From the NCBI RefSeq assembly GCF_000466745.1, contig NZ_ANNI01000008.1, forward strand, positions 61,731 to 125,730: 64,000 nt of DNA, read 5' to 3'. The position numbers and the translations under genes are program-made. The stretch is from Campylobacter concisus ATCC 51562 (GTDB lineage Bacteria; Campylobacterota; Campylobacteria; Campylobacterales; Campylobacteraceae). Every line of letters begins with the position of its first letter. Positions within the stretch are counted from its first letter, which is position 1. Shown piece by piece: positions 43,504 through 52,672 of the stretch. The notes under the pieces were generated by a model, which did no database searches, was not told the origin of the DNA, and saw nothing but the letters and a program-made list of their open reading frames with translations.

Positions 43504-44371
43504 ATTTCTTTCTCTTTTCCCAAAGTGATTTTCTAGAAATTCCAAGCTTCTTGCTAAGTTCTGTGTCAGGGAATTTATCTTGATAATTAACGATTATGTA
43601 CTTTATATATTCATCGATCGTAACGATCTCATCGATATTGAAATTTTTATCGCGTCCTGAAAGCTCAAGCTCGTCAAATGGTGCTTTTTGTGCAAAATCG
43701 TTAGTTGAGATCGCGACCTTTTTCTTTTTGCAAATTTCTAAAATTTTCTCTTTTTCTTCTTGTTTTAGCTCCTCTAAATTTGTCATATAGATTAGCTCGT
43801 CACCATTTTTAGCTAGTGCCTTTTCAAGCTCAGAGAAACAGGCTTTGCCTAAAAATAAAAATGGCAATTTGCAAGCTTTTACATAGCTAAATATAAATTT
43901 ATCGCTATATCCGCTTTTGCTCGATTTTAAAAGCAGTGGAAATTTTATCTTTTTTGCCTCAAAGCTAGAAATTTCATACTCTTTTAAAGCGTAATTTACA
44001 TAGCTTTCGTAATTTTTGATCTCGTTTTTGAAATTTCTAAATTCCTCAAAATGCTTTATCTTTCTAACTAGCTCTTCTATCATAAATGGCTTTTGGATGT
44101 AATCAACCGCACCTGCTTGGATCGGTTTTAGTACAGTGTCGCTATTGATATAAGCGATTAGTAAGATGATGATAGAGCTTTTAAATTTCTCTATGACTGG
44201 GTAGAAGTCTTGCCCTGGGAGTGTGGTAGAAAGTAACACTACATCAAAATTTTCAAACTTTAATGCTTCTTTTACGCTTTTAGCGATCTCGCAGTCGTAG
44301 CCAAAATCAGCTAGTTTACTAGCCATCGAGCCAGCTAGGTAAATTTCATTTTCTACTATTAAAATTTTCAT
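43481..44371 (-). CDS. Atypical response regulator, HP1021/Cj1608 type
   Basis: A 296-residue orphan regulator. The N-terminal receiver-like domain (1-120) keeps the conserved lysine in IQKPF, but the phospho-acceptor aspartate is Ser48 (DVVLLSTTLPG), so it cannot work by normal phosphorylation. The C-terminus has a Fis-type helix-turn-helix (DTELSKKLGISRKSLWEKRKKY). Position beside ispDF and the Sat-like gene matches Cj1608, the relative of H. pylori HP1021, known to control replication initiation and redox responses. It overlaps the Sat-like start by 23 bases and ispDF by 4. Confidence 0.8.
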   Translation of the reverse strand: MKILIVENEIYLAGSMASKLADFGYDCEIAKSVKEALKFENFDVVLLSTTLPGQDFYPVIEKFKSSIIILLIAYINSDTVLKPIQAGAVDYIQKPFMIEELVRKIKHFEEFRNFKNEIKNYESYVNYALKEYEISSFEAKKIKFPLLLKSSKSGYSDKFIFSYVKACKLPFLFLGKACFSELEKALAKNGDELIYMTNLEELKQEEKEKILEICKKKKVAISTNDFAQKAPFDELELSGRDKNFNIDEIVTIDEYIKYIIVNYQDKFPDTELSKKLGISRKSLWEKRKKYDVSKKK

Positions 44372-45486
44372 ATTTGTGTCCAGTTGTAAAATTTAAGGCT
44401 AGCGCTTGCCATGACAGCGATCCCTTCGCATCTGCCAACAAAGCCAAGCCCTTCAGTAGTCGTTGCCTTTACATTTATGCGGCTTTGGCTTAAATTTAGA
44501 GCTTTTGCGATATTTGCTTCCATTTTTGACTTTAGCTTTGAAATTTTTGGTTTTTGCACCATTATCGTAATATCAGCGTTTGTTAGCACAAAGCCCACGC
44601 TTTGTACCCTTTTATAAGCTTCCTCAAGCAAGTAAATGGAGCTAATATCTTTAAATTTAGCGTCCGTATCAGGGAAAAGCTCGCCTATATCGCCAAGTCC
44701 AGCAGCTCCCAAGATAGCGTCAGTTAGCGCATGAAGTGCCACGTCGCCGTCGCTGTGAGCCTTTAGCCCAAACTCATAGTCGATCTTCTCGCCACAAAGA
44801 ATCAAAGGACGGCCCTTTTCAAACTCATGCACGTCAAAGCCGTTTCCAACAAAGACTTCATTTTCAGGCTCTTTTAAAGCAGAAATTTTGGCAAGATCCT
44901 CTTTGTAAGTGATCTTTCTTGCCATCTCATCACCTAAAATTTGCCATACGCTAGCACCAATGGCTCTCATAGCCGAGCTATCATCTGTGTAAATTTCGCC
45001 GCTGCTGAGAGCCTTTTTAAGAAGTGCTGTGCGCGAGAGCTGCGGTGTTTGGATAAGTTTTACCTTTTCTCTGTCTATTGCATTTTCGCCAAGATAGGCA
45101 GTGTCAGCGATCTTTAGTGCAGGCACCACGCAGTCAGCCTGAGCGGCCGCCTCGATGATCTTGTGAAAGAGCTCGCTTGATATGCAAGGACGCGCGATGT
45201 CGCTAACTAAGACAAATTCACTATTTACTAGCTCAAGTGCGTTTTTTAGGCTATCTTGCCTGGTTTCGCCGCCATCAACAAATTTATAATTTGGAGCAAA
45301 TTTTGACATATATTTGCACTCTTTGCTAACGACAATGATCTCTTTAAATGTGTAAAAGTTACTCAAATTTTTAGTGGCAAATAGCCAAAGTGGATCGCTT
45401 CCTATTCGAAGCCATTGCTTCTTTACTGGTAACTCAAAACGGCTAGAATTTCCTGCTCCAAGCATTATAAGTGATATATCAAGCAA
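44368..45486 (-). CDS. ispDF: Bifunctional IspD/IspF of the MEP pathway
   Basis: Fusion enzyme for isoprenoid precursors: the N-terminal IspD cytidylyltransferase (about 1-205, LGAGNSSRFELPVKKQWL) and the C-terminal IspF MECDP synthase (about 210-372, GNGFDVHEF, GLKAHSDGDVALHALTDAILGAAGLGDIGELFPD, NVKATTTEGLGF). The fusion is typical of Campylobacterota. TTG 45486 is the preferred start because AAAGGAG lies 5 bases before it and inside the longer frame that begins at 45522; this gives 372 residues, close to the C. jejuni length. Confidence 0.93.
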   Translation of the reverse strand: MLDISLIMLGAGNSSRFELPVKKQWLRIGSDPLWLFATKNLSNFYTFKEIIVVSKECKYMSKFAPNYKFVDGGETRQDSLKNALELVNSEFVLVSDIARPCISSELFHKIIEAAAQADCVVPALKIADTAYLGENAIDREKVKLIQTPQLSRTALLKKALSSGEIYTDDSSAMRAIGASVWQILGDEMARKITYKEDLAKISALKEPENEVFVGNGFDVHEFEKGRPLILCGEKIDYEFGLKAHSDGDVALHALTDAILGAAGLGDIGELFPDTDAKFKDISSIYLLEEAYKRVQSVGFVLTNADITIMVQKPKISKLKSKMEANIAKALNLSQSRINVKATTTEGLGFVGRCEGIAVMASASLKFYNWTQI

Positions 45487-45602
45487 GATAGCTCCTTTGA
45501 AAATTGTTACAGAATTATACATCTCAAAACTTCAAAATTTCTTTTTAAAAAAGTAAATTTTTAAAAGCTTATTTAGTTAGTTTAAATCAAAAAAGGACTA
45601 AA

Positions 45603-45638
45603 ATGAGGTTTTTAAAAATCAAAAAAGGCCTTATATGA
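45603..45638 (+). CDS. Possible 11-residue leader peptide before thiC
   Basis: ATG 45603 follows AAAAAAGGACTAAA and encodes [11 protein letters not shown], ending in TGA that overlaps the thiC start (ATATGA). This could couple thiC translation to a leader. I saw no TPP-riboswitch sequence in this short upstream region. It could also be chance. Confidence 0.25.
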   Translation: MRFLKIKKGLI

Positions 45639-46933
45639 GAGATAAGACGCAGATGTATTATGCTAGGCGCGGCGAGATAACGCAAGAGATGAGCTATGTG
45701 GCAAGGATCGAAAGGCTTAGTGAAATTTTAGTGATGGATGAGGTGGCAAAAGGTAGCATCATCATCCCAGCAAATATAAATCATAAAAATTTAAAGCCAA
45801 TGGGCATAGGTAGAAAGCTAAAGACAAAGGTCAATGCAAATATCGGCAACTCAAGCCTAAGTAGTGACATTTGCGCTGAGCTTAGAAAGCTTGAAATTTG
45901 CCTCGAATTTGGCGCTGATACGGTTATGGATCTAAGTACGGACGGCGATTTAGACGCTATTAGAAGTGCGATCATCGATCATTCAAGCGTGCCAGTTGGC
46001 ACAGTGCCTATGTATGAAATTTTAAAAGAGGCAAAAGAGGTTACAAATATCACAAATGAGCTCATTTTAGAGATACTTGAAAAGCAAGCAAAGCAAGGAG
46101 TTAGTTACTTTACGATACACGCTGGCTTTTTGCGTGAGTTTTTGCCACTTGTTAAAAAGCGTAAAATGGGCATAGTAAGCCGTGGAGGTAGCCTAAGTGC
46201 AAGCTATATGTCAAAGTTAAATAGACAAAATCCATTTTATGAAATTTTTGATGAAATTTTAGAAATTTGCGCAAGATATGATGTATCTCTCTCGCTTGGC
46301 GACGGACTTCGTCCAGGATGTCTTTTTGATGCGACAGATGAGGCGCAGCTTAGTGAACTAAAGGTACTTGGAGAGCTTACACTTCGTGCGTGGCAAAAAG
46401 ATGTGCAAGTGATGATAGAAGGCCCTGGTCATGTGCCATTAAATCAAATTGAGTATAATATGAAAATCGAACAAGAGCTCTGCCATGACGCCCCATTTTA
46501 CGTGCTTGGGCCGCTTGTTAGCGATATCGGCGCGGGGTATGATCATATCACTTCAGCGATAGGTGGTACGATGGCAGCATATCACGGCGCTAGCATGCTT
46601 TGCTACGTGACGCAAAAAGAGCACCTAGGACTACCAAATGAAAATGACGTAAGAGAGGGCATCGTAGCTCACAAGATAGCAGCTCATGCCGCAGACGTCG
46701 CACTTGGCAAAGCTGGAGCCATCGAAAAAGACCATGCGATGAGTGACGCGAGGTATGCATTTGACTGGAACAAGCAGTTTGAGCTTAGCTTTGATCCAAA
46801 AAAGGCTAGAGAGCTTCACGATGAGAGCTTGCCAGAGGATGCGTTTAAGAGCGCTCATTTTTGTTCGATGTGCGGACCAAAATTTTGTGCATATAAAATT
46901 TCAAAAGATCTAGAAAAAGGAGAAAAATGTTAA
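45635..46933 (+). CDS. thiC: Phosphomethylpyrimidine synthase ThiC
   Basis: Radical SAM enzyme that turns aminoimidazole ribotide into the thiamine pyrimidine HMP-P. The 432-residue short form has [11 protein letters not shown], the conserved [17 protein letters not shown] and [17 protein letters not shown] segments, and the C-terminal cluster motif CSMCGPKFC. It overlaps the mrp start by 7 bases. Confidence 0.96.
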   Translation: MRDKTQMYYARRGEITQEMSYVARIERLSEILVMDEVAKGSIIIPANINHKNLKPMGIGRKLKTKVNANIGNSSLSSDICAELRKLEICLEFGADTVMDLSTDGDLDAIRSAIIDHSSVPVGTVPMYEILKEAKEVTNITNELILEILEKQAKQGVSYFTIHAGFLREFLPLVKKRKMGIVSRGGSLSASYMSKLNRQNPFYEIFDEILEICARYDVSLSLGDGLRPGCLFDATDEAQLSELKVLGELTLRAWQKDVQVMIEGPGHVPLNQIEYNMKIEQELCHDAPFYVLGPLVSDIGAGYDHITSAIGGTMAAYHGASMLCYVTQKEHLGLPNENDVREGIVAHKIAAHAADVALGKAGAIEKDHAMSDARYAFDWNKQFELSFDPKKARELHDESLPEDAFKSAHFCSMCGPKFCAYKISKDLEKGEKC

Positions 46934-48027
46934 ATAAAGAAGAGGTCTTAAATAGACTAAAAGGTGTTATTTATCCTGGCTTTGAAAAAGATATAGTTAG
47001 CTTTGGCTTTGTAAAAAATATAGAAATCGACGATAAAATTTTAATCGAAGTCGAGATCGTCAGCTCAAGCCCAGAAGTGGCAAACGAGCTAAAAACGGAC
47101 ATCAAACGTGTCATGGGCTCAAATGAGTATGTGCTAAATTTGATCCAGCCAAAGATACCTGAGGAGAAAAGTAACACTCAAAGTGGCAAAAATATCGCGC
47201 CACAAGTTAAAAATTTTGTAATGGTAAGCTCTGGAAAAGGCGGCGTTGGTAAATCAACCACAACGCTAAATTTAGCCATCTCAATGGCAAAACTAGGCAA
47301 AAAAGTGGGAATTTTAGACGCTGACATCTACGGACCAAATATCCCAAGAATGCTTGGCGAAGTAAATACTCAGCCACAAGTCGTTGGCAACAAGCTAAAG
47401 CCGATACTTAGCCATGGTGTCGAGATGATGAGTATGGGCGTTTTGATGGAAGAGGGCATGAGCCTTATTTGGCGTGGCTCGATGATAATGAAAGCTATCG
47501 AGCAGCTACTAAAAGACGTGCTTTGGAGTGAGCTTGATGTCTTGTTTCTTGATATGCCTCCAGGAACGGGCGACGCGCAGCTAACTCTAGCTCAAAGCGT
47601 GCCAGTAACGGCAGGTGTCTGCGTCACAACGCCACAAGTGGTAGCGCTTGACGATAGCAAACGTGCGCTTGATATGTTTGAGAAACTTCACATCCCAATC
47701 GCTGGTGTCATCGAAAATATGAGTGGTTTCATCTGCCCAGATAACGGCAAAGAGTACGACATCTTTGGCAAAGGTACGACTGAAGAGATAGCAAAAGCTT
47801 ACAATACGCAAATTTTAGCTGAAATCCCTATCGAGCCAGCTGTTCGCGTGGGTGGAGATAATGGTAAGCCAGTTAGCTTCTACGAGCCAAACTCAGTCAC
47901 TGCAAAACGCTACGAGAGCGCAGCTGCAAGGCTTTGGGAGATAATAGAAAATATAAATAACGGCGGTGGGGCTGATAACTCAGCGATCCAGCCAGTAAAT
48001 GACGGCAAGAGTGCTTGCTCGAAGTAA
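46927..48027 (+). CDS. mrp: Mrp/ApbC-type Fe-S carrier P-loop ATPase
   Basis: A 366-residue protein with an N-terminal MIP18/DUF59 domain (1-80), the deviant Walker [10 protein letters not shown] at about 103-111, and [11 protein letters not shown]. It is thought to carry iron-sulfur clusters to target enzymes. The usual C-terminal CxxC reads CPDN ([15 protein letters not shown]), so only one of the two cluster cysteines is kept at that site; another CSK end cysteine exists. ThiC next door is itself a 4Fe-4S enzyme. Confidence 0.92.
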   Translation: MLNKEEVLNRLKGVIYPGFEKDIVSFGFVKNIEIDDKILIEVEIVSSSPEVANELKTDIKRVMGSNEYVLNLIQPKIPEEKSNTQSGKNIAPQVKNFVMVSSGKGGVGKSTTTLNLAISMAKLGKKVGILDADIYGPNIPRMLGEVNTQPQVVGNKLKPILSHGVEMMSMGVLMEEGMSLIWRGSMIMKAIEQLLKDVLWSELDVLFLDMPPGTGDAQLTLAQSVPVTAGVCVTTPQVVALDDSKRALDMFEKLHIPIAGVIENMSGFICPDNGKEYDIFGKGTTEEIAKAYNTQILAEIPIEPAVRVGGDNGKPVSFYEPNSVTAKRYESAAARLWEIIENINNGGGADNSAIQPVNDGKSACSK

Positions 48028-48164
48028 AATTTACAAAAGATAAAATTTAGAGCAAATTTTAAAATTTGCCAGTTTGAATTTGGCTACCAAAATTTAGCTT
48101 TGCTTGATGCTTGGCTTAAATTTTGGAGCCAAAATGCAATCATTTAAATTTAATAGGAGAAAAC

Positions 48165-48431
48165 ATGAAAGCGATCGTAACTGTAGTCGGAAAAGATAGA
48201 GTCGGCATCGTTGCTGGCGTCTCAGCAAAGCTTAGCGAGCTAGGGCTAAACATAGATGATATCTCACAGACTATTTTAGATGAGTTTTTTACGATGATGG
48301 CGGTGGTTTCAAGCGATGAAAATAAAGACTTTACGGCCTTAAGAGCAGAGCTTAACGAGCTTGGTGAGAGCCTAAAAGTAAAGATAAATATCCAAAGTTC
48401 TGCTATCTTTGATGCGATGCATACAATCTAA
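48165..48431 (+). CDS. ACT-domain regulatory protein (UPF0237)
   Basis: An 88-residue single ACT domain (KAIVTVVGKDRVGIVAGVSAKLSELGLNIDDISQ). ATG 48165 follows AGGAG; an earlier ATG at 48123 has no ribosome site and adds unrelated residues. ACT domains usually bind amino acids. It is paired with the PFL-like gene 9 bases downstream, a widespread pair of unknown function. Confidence 0.9.
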   Translation: MKAIVTVVGKDRVGIVAGVSAKLSELGLNIDDISQTILDEFFTMMAVVSSDENKDFTALRAELNELGESLKVKINIQSSAIFDAMHTI

Positions 48432-48440
48432 GGAAAAACA

Positions 48441-49778
48441 ATGGACATCAAAAACGTAACCGAAACGATCTCGATGATCGAAGAGCAAAATTTTGACATC
48501 AGAACGATCACGATGGGCATTAGTTTGCTTGACTGTATCGATCCTGATATAAACAAGGCTTGCGACAAAATTTACGCAAAAATCACCACTAAAGCCAAAG
48601 ACCTAGTCAAAGTGGGCAATGAAATTTCTGCTGAGCTAGGCATACCAATCGTCAATAAAAGAGTGAGCGTGACGCCTATCTCGATAATCGGCGCCGCAAC
48701 GGACGCAAAAGACTACGTGATGATCGCAAAGACGCTTGATAGGGCGGCTATTGAGGTTGGTATTGATTTTATAGGTGGTTTTTCAGCTTTAGTTCAAAAG
48801 GGATATCAAAAGGGCGATGAAATTTTGATAAATTCTATCCCGCAAGCACTTTCTCAGACTTCAAAAGTATGCTCAAGTGTTAATGTCGGCTCAACGAAAA
48901 CTGGCATAAATATGAGCGCGGTGCGTGATATGGGACGCATTATAAAAGAGACGGCGGCAGCATCTCGGATGGGTTGTGCTAAGCTTGTCGTCTTTGCAAA
49001 TGCAGTCGAAGACAATCCTTTCATGGCCGGTGCATTTCATGGCGTGGGCGAGGCCGATGTGGTGATAAATGTGGGCGTTTCTGGTCCAGGAGTAGTAAAA
49101 AGAGCCCTTGAAAAGGTGCGTGGCGAGAGCTTTGACGTGGTGGCTGAGACCGTTAAAAAAACGGCGTTTAAGATCACGCGTATCGGCCAGCTAGTTGGCC
49201 AAATGGCGAGCGAGCGACTTGGGGTTAAATTTGGTATCGTCGATCTCTCTCTTGCCCCAACACCAGCTGTGGGCGACTCGGTAGCTCGTGTGCTTGAAGA
49301 GATGGGGCTTGAGGCTGTTGGTACGCATGGCACGACTGCGGCACTTGCTTTGCTAAATGACGCGGTCAAAAAAGGTGGCGTCATGGCGTGCAATCAAGTG
49401 GGCGGCTTAAGCGGTGCATTTATCCCAGTCTCAGAAGATGAGGGCATGATAGCTGCTGTGCGTGCGGGATCGCTAAATTTAGAAAAGCTTGAGGCGATGA
49501 CAGCGATATGCTCGGTTGGTCTTGATATGATCGCTATACCTGCTGACACACCAAGCGAGAGCATAGCTGCGATGATCGCTGATGAGGCGGCTATCGGCGT
49601 TATAAATCAAAAAACAACGGCCGTTCGTATCATACCATTAGGCCGTGAGGGCGATATGATCGAGTTTGGCGGCCTTTTAGGAAGAGCACCTGTGATGAAG
49701 ATAAACAAAGCCTCTAGTGCCGACTTCATCGCTCGTGGCGGACAAATTCCAGCTCCAATTCATAGTTTTAAAAACTAA
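48441..49778 (+). CDS. PFL-family (DUF711/UPF0210) protein
   Basis: A 445-residue protein of the DUF711 family, distantly related to pyruvate formate-lyase-type glycyl radical folds. The segments [55 protein letters not shown] and the C-terminal [10 protein letters not shown] are typical. Its biochemical role is not established. It forms an operon with the ACT-domain gene, which may sense an amino acid for it (inferred). Confidence 0.9.
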   Translation: MDIKNVTETISMIEEQNFDIRTITMGISLLDCIDPDINKACDKIYAKITTKAKDLVKVGNEISAELGIPIVNKRVSVTPISIIGAATDAKDYVMIAKTLDRAAIEVGIDFIGGFSALVQKGYQKGDEILINSIPQALSQTSKVCSSVNVGSTKTGINMSAVRDMGRIIKETAAASRMGCAKLVVFANAVEDNPFMAGAFHGVGEADVVINVGVSGPGVVKRALEKVRGESFDVVAETVKKTAFKITRIGQLVGQMASERLGVKFGIVDLSLAPTPAVGDSVARVLEEMGLEAVGTHGTTAALALLNDAVKKGGVMACNQVGGLSGAFIPVSEDEGMIAAVRAGSLNLEKLEAMTAICSVGLDMIAIPADTPSESIAAMIADEAAIGVINQKTTAVRIIPLGREGDMIEFGGLLGRAPVMKINKASSADFIARGGQIPAPIHSFKN

Positions 49779-49784
49779 TCTTCG

Positions 49785-49812
49785 AAGTCCGCTTTAAATT
49801 TGCGGACTTTAC
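49785..49812 (+). terminator. Intrinsic terminator after the PFL-family gene
   Basis: AAGTCCGC (49785-49792) pairs with GCGGACTT (49802-49809), 9-base loop, 6 bases past the stop codon. Confidence 0.7.
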
Positions 49813-49860
49813 ATGATTTATTTTAGTCGTTTAAAAACAATTGATTCTTTGGTTTTTTGT

Positions 49861-49866
49861 TATAAT
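49861..49866 (+). promoter_or_regulatory. -10 element of the gene at 49911
   Basis: A perfect TATAAT, 44 bases before the ATG; TTGATT-like sequence lies upstream. A run AAAGGA precedes the start codon. Confidence 0.6.
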
Positions 49867-49910
49867 TCTACTTTTTATAAATTACGATATATAAAATATA
49901 AAGGATTTTT

Positions 49911-50402
49911 ATGGGACGTGTTCATAGGGATAGGGTAGGTCAAGCGATGAGGCTTTCAACTCCAGTAGCCATGTTTATCGTGTTATCTATGTTTATTTTT
50001 GCAATTTCGCCGATAACATTATTACTGGAGCTTTATTTTCAAAATAAACTATTAAAAATAAAATGGCGTATAAAAGATATCGTATGGACGTTAAATTCAA
50101 CATTTTCATTTTGGGTTTTTGTTATTGGCTTGCTTGCAATTTGTATATATAAGATATTTAATAGATCTATGCCTAGCATTAATATGCCTACTATTAACGA
50201 TTACATGCCATTGATAATAGTAATTTTGCTCTTGATACCACATTTCTATTTTTCAATTAAATATTACAGTAAATTTAATCGCTTTTTTAGGCTAAAAGCA
50301 GCAGGTAGAAGAAAAGAATTGCGTGCAAAAGCAGAAATGATTTTAAAAAAAGAAAAAGAAGAAGATAGACTAAGAAGAGAAATTAATAAAACTATTCGTT
50401 AG
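49911..50402 (+). CDS. Hypothetical membrane protein with charged tail
   Basis: A 163-residue protein with three hydrophobic helices (about 17-42, 60-82, 100-118) and a strongly charged C-terminal helix rich in Lys, Arg and Glu (about 128-163), probably coiled coil in the cytoplasm. It is expressed from its own promoter. I do not recognise a family. Confidence 0.7.
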   Translation: MGRVHRDRVGQAMRLSTPVAMFIVLSMFIFAISPITLLLELYFQNKLLKIKWRIKDIVWTLNSTFSFWVFVIGLLAICIYKIFNRSMPSINMPTINDYMPLIIVILLLIPHFYFSIKYYSKFNRFFRLKAAGRRKELRAKAEMILKKEKEEDRLRREINKTIR

Positions 50403-50523
50403 AGATTTTATACAATTTTGCTTCTTGTGTTGGTTAAAAAACATAGTTTATCTCTTAAATTTATCCTAACCTTTTCAACTGCTTTTAGTTAAAATAATAA
50501 AAATTTTAAACCAAGGAGCTAAA

Positions 50524-51213
50524 ATGAAAATTTTATCACTGCTTACGGCGCTACTTTTTGGAGCGGTATGTGGCTTTGCAAACGATGGCAAAGTAAGAAG
50601 TATCGACATCTACGTCACGCCTTACTACTCAGCAAATGCTGGCAAGGTGGAGTATGTCAAGGTCTATGACAAGATAGATGAGCTTTTAAAAAGTGGCAAA
50701 GTAGAGGACTTTAAAAAGGCTGAAAAGATCGTGCAAGATGCCCCACAAATGGTCTCTCCGATAACTCTTTTTGTTCTCTCAGCTCGCGCTTATGATCTTG
50801 GACTTCGCGATGATGCGGTATTTTGGTTTTATGCGGCAAAAAACCGCGCGATCTTGCTAAGAGGCGTTATAGACATGGAGGGTGAGAAATTTACTGATGT
50901 GGTGGCTGCGATAGGGGCGTTTATGAAGCTTGTTGGCGACGTGGTCAATCCTTATGCATTTTGCGATATCAAAAAGCAACAAGAGATCGCTGATAAAGCG
51001 CTTGAATGGACTAAGAAAAATGCCTATGAAGCGATGTTCTCGCCAGAATTTAGCTCGCCTCACGAAGATAGAAAAGCAGCCCTTATAAAAGGCATAGAAA
51101 AGCTAGAAGCCCGCAATAAAAAAGAGAAAGATTATTTTTTAGATAAAGATAATCTTGCTAACTTTAAAGCTATGCGCAAGCAAAATGGCACTGATGAGAA
51201 ATTTTGCTTCTAA
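50524..51213 (+). CDS. Secreted hypothetical protein
   Basis: A 229-residue protein with a signal peptide (MKILSLLTALLFGAVCGFA). The mature part is helical, with a TPR-like stretch (ITLFVLSARAYDLGLRDDAVFWFYAAKNRAILL) and a Lys/Glu-rich C-terminal region. CCAAGGAGC precedes the ATG. Function unknown. Confidence 0.75.
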   Translation: MKILSLLTALLFGAVCGFANDGKVRSIDIYVTPYYSANAGKVEYVKVYDKIDELLKSGKVEDFKKAEKIVQDAPQMVSPITLFVLSARAYDLGLRDDAVFWFYAAKNRAILLRGVIDMEGEKFTDVVAAIGAFMKLVGDVVNPYAFCDIKKQQEIADKALEWTKKNAYEAMFSPEFSSPHEDRKAALIKGIEKLEARNKKEKDYFLDKDNLANFKAMRKQNGTDEKFCF

Positions 51214-51236
51214 ATAGCGAGAAAAACTGAAAATTT

Positions 51237-51285
51237 GCTTGTAAATTTAGCTTTTTCTTTATGCTAAAAGGGCAAATTTACAAGC
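51237..51285. repeat. 12-bp inverted repeat
   Basis: GCTTGTAAATTT (51237-51248) pairs perfectly with 51274-51285 around a 25-base loop downstream of the secreted protein gene. It may serve as a weak terminator. Confidence 0.4.
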
Positions 51286-51370
51286 TATATCTATTTTATG
51301 TCACGACAGATTTGCTTAAATTTCGCTCTTTTTCGTAAGAGTATCAAAACCACAAAAATGAGAATAAAAA

Positions 51371-51823
51371 ATGACTTTGAAATTTGGCAAGCTTGAAAAA
51401 GTTGCAACAGATGATGGCTTTATTTGGTACGCGGAGACGGTGCTAAAAAGCGAAATTTTTGGCCAAGTGCTCTTTTGCCTTATCTCGGCAAATGGGGCAG
51501 ATGTGGACGATGAGACTACTTTGCTAGCACAGCGTATCGCCGGCGATATTGACCGGTATGTAAAAGAGGCGCTTATCTTTTTAAAAGATGAGCTTAGGCG
51601 AGGGTGCTTTTTGAGCAAGGACGAGCTTAAATTGCTTGACGTGCCAGTTTGCGACCTGCCCTTTAGCTCGCCACAATGTACCTTTTATGCGCACGATAAG
51701 CAGTGGCTGATGAGATTTGCTGAGGGTGCACTCGATATTTGCGAACCTTTTGGTATTGGGGTGATTTTTGAAGGTGAAAAGCCACTTCGTTTAGAAAATT
51801 TAGAGCTTAGCCAGGAGTGCTAA
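51371..51823 (+). CDS. Hypothetical cytoplasmic protein, 150 residues
   Basis: A soluble acidic protein (MTLKFGKLEKVATDDGFIWYAET at the start) without signal or membrane segments. The composition resembles small DUF proteins of immunity-like folds, but I cannot name the family. There is no good ribosome site immediately upstream (AGAATAAAAA). Confidence 0.65.
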   Translation: MTLKFGKLEKVATDDGFIWYAETVLKSEIFGQVLFCLISANGADVDDETTLLAQRIAGDIDRYVKEALIFLKDELRRGCFLSKDELKLLDVPVCDLPFSSPQCTFYAHDKQWLMRFAEGALDICEPFGIGVIFEGEKPLRLENLELSQEC

Positions 51824-51864
51824 TCGCGGATAAATTTTGCTTTTAAATGGTGAGATAAATTTAG

Positions 51865-51897
51865 TTGCTGTTTTAGGTTTTTAGCCCAAAACAGCAA
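51865..51897. terminator. Bidirectional terminator
   Basis: TTGCTGTTTT (51865-51874) pairs perfectly with 51888-51897 around a 13-base loop between the convergent hypothetical gene and yagU; on the plus strand it follows A/T-rich sequence. Confidence 0.65.
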
Positions 51898-51907
51898 AAA
51901 TTTGAAT

Positions 51908-52510
51908 TTATGCGTTGCAGTAGCAATAATCACTTGGATCTTTTTCTTTTGTGATCCTAGCTCTTAGGTCGTGACGGATGATCTCTATCGACCAGAACCA
52001 TATCATGTGACCGACAAATTCAGATACATGCTCGTACCAAGGGAGTGTCCAAAGTGGTGGAGTAAGCCCTAAAATAGGCAATGTGATCACGTGAACAGCG
52101 ATATTTACGATAACGCCAACTAGTAAGCCTTGCCATATTGTAATCTTTGGAAATTTCTCAGCCAAAACACAATAAGCAACCGCAAAAACTATCGAAAATA
52201 ATATATGCGTCATCATTACGTAGTTAAACGCATGCCCTGCAAACTCGTAAATAGCGGCATTTGGATCGGCCACTCCCAAATAATCTCTTAAAAATACATA
52301 AGGCGGATTTAAGAAATTTCTAGAGCAATCGATCGCATCGGCTGCTCTAATGGCACTCTCTGGTCCGCAAGCAGCGTTAAACATATCCATCGGACTTCTT
52401 GGAGGAAGTGGAAATTCTGCTCCCCATTTGACAAAGGCTGAGACAACACCAGCGATAAGGCCGATTAACGCAGCCAGAGCAAATCTAGGTTTTGTTACTA
52501 AATTTGACAT
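51908..52510 (-). CDS. yagU: YagU-family inner-membrane protein (DUF1440)
   Basis: A 200-residue protein with four hydrophobic segments and the YagU pattern ([69 protein letters not shown]). In E. coli YagU has been linked to acid survival. It ends with a short Cys-containing tail. AAGGGG-like sequence precedes the ATG. Confidence 0.85.
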   Translation of the reverse strand: MSNLVTKPRFALAALIGLIAGVVSAFVKWGAEFPLPPRSPMDMFNAACGPESAIRAADAIDCSRNFLNPPYVFLRDYLGVADPNAAIYEFAGHAFNYVMMTHILFSIVFAVAYCVLAEKFPKITIWQGLLVGVIVNIAVHVITLPILGLTPPLWTLPWYEHVSEFVGHMIWFWSIEIIRHDLRARITKEKDPSDYCYCNA

Positions 52511-52672
52511 TTAAACCCCTTCTTTAAATTTGCAAAATCTTATTGCAATTTACTTTATGATAAGATTAATCATTATTAAAAATATAAAAATATTTAAAAT
52601 TTTAATGGACTTAAAATCATAAAATTTTTAGCCATTTTTGGCTAGACTAAGAAAAAATTTAAAGGAGAATAG

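Noticed and set aside
45523..45634. Looked for a TPP riboswitch before thiC
   Set aside because: Only 112 bases, A/T-rich, with no recognisable TPP-binding core.
48052..48069. 18-bp palindrome GCAAATTTTAAAATTTGC
   Set aside because: Built from AAATTT/AAAATTTT, which is overabundant throughout the window; likely background composition, though it could weakly terminate mrp.
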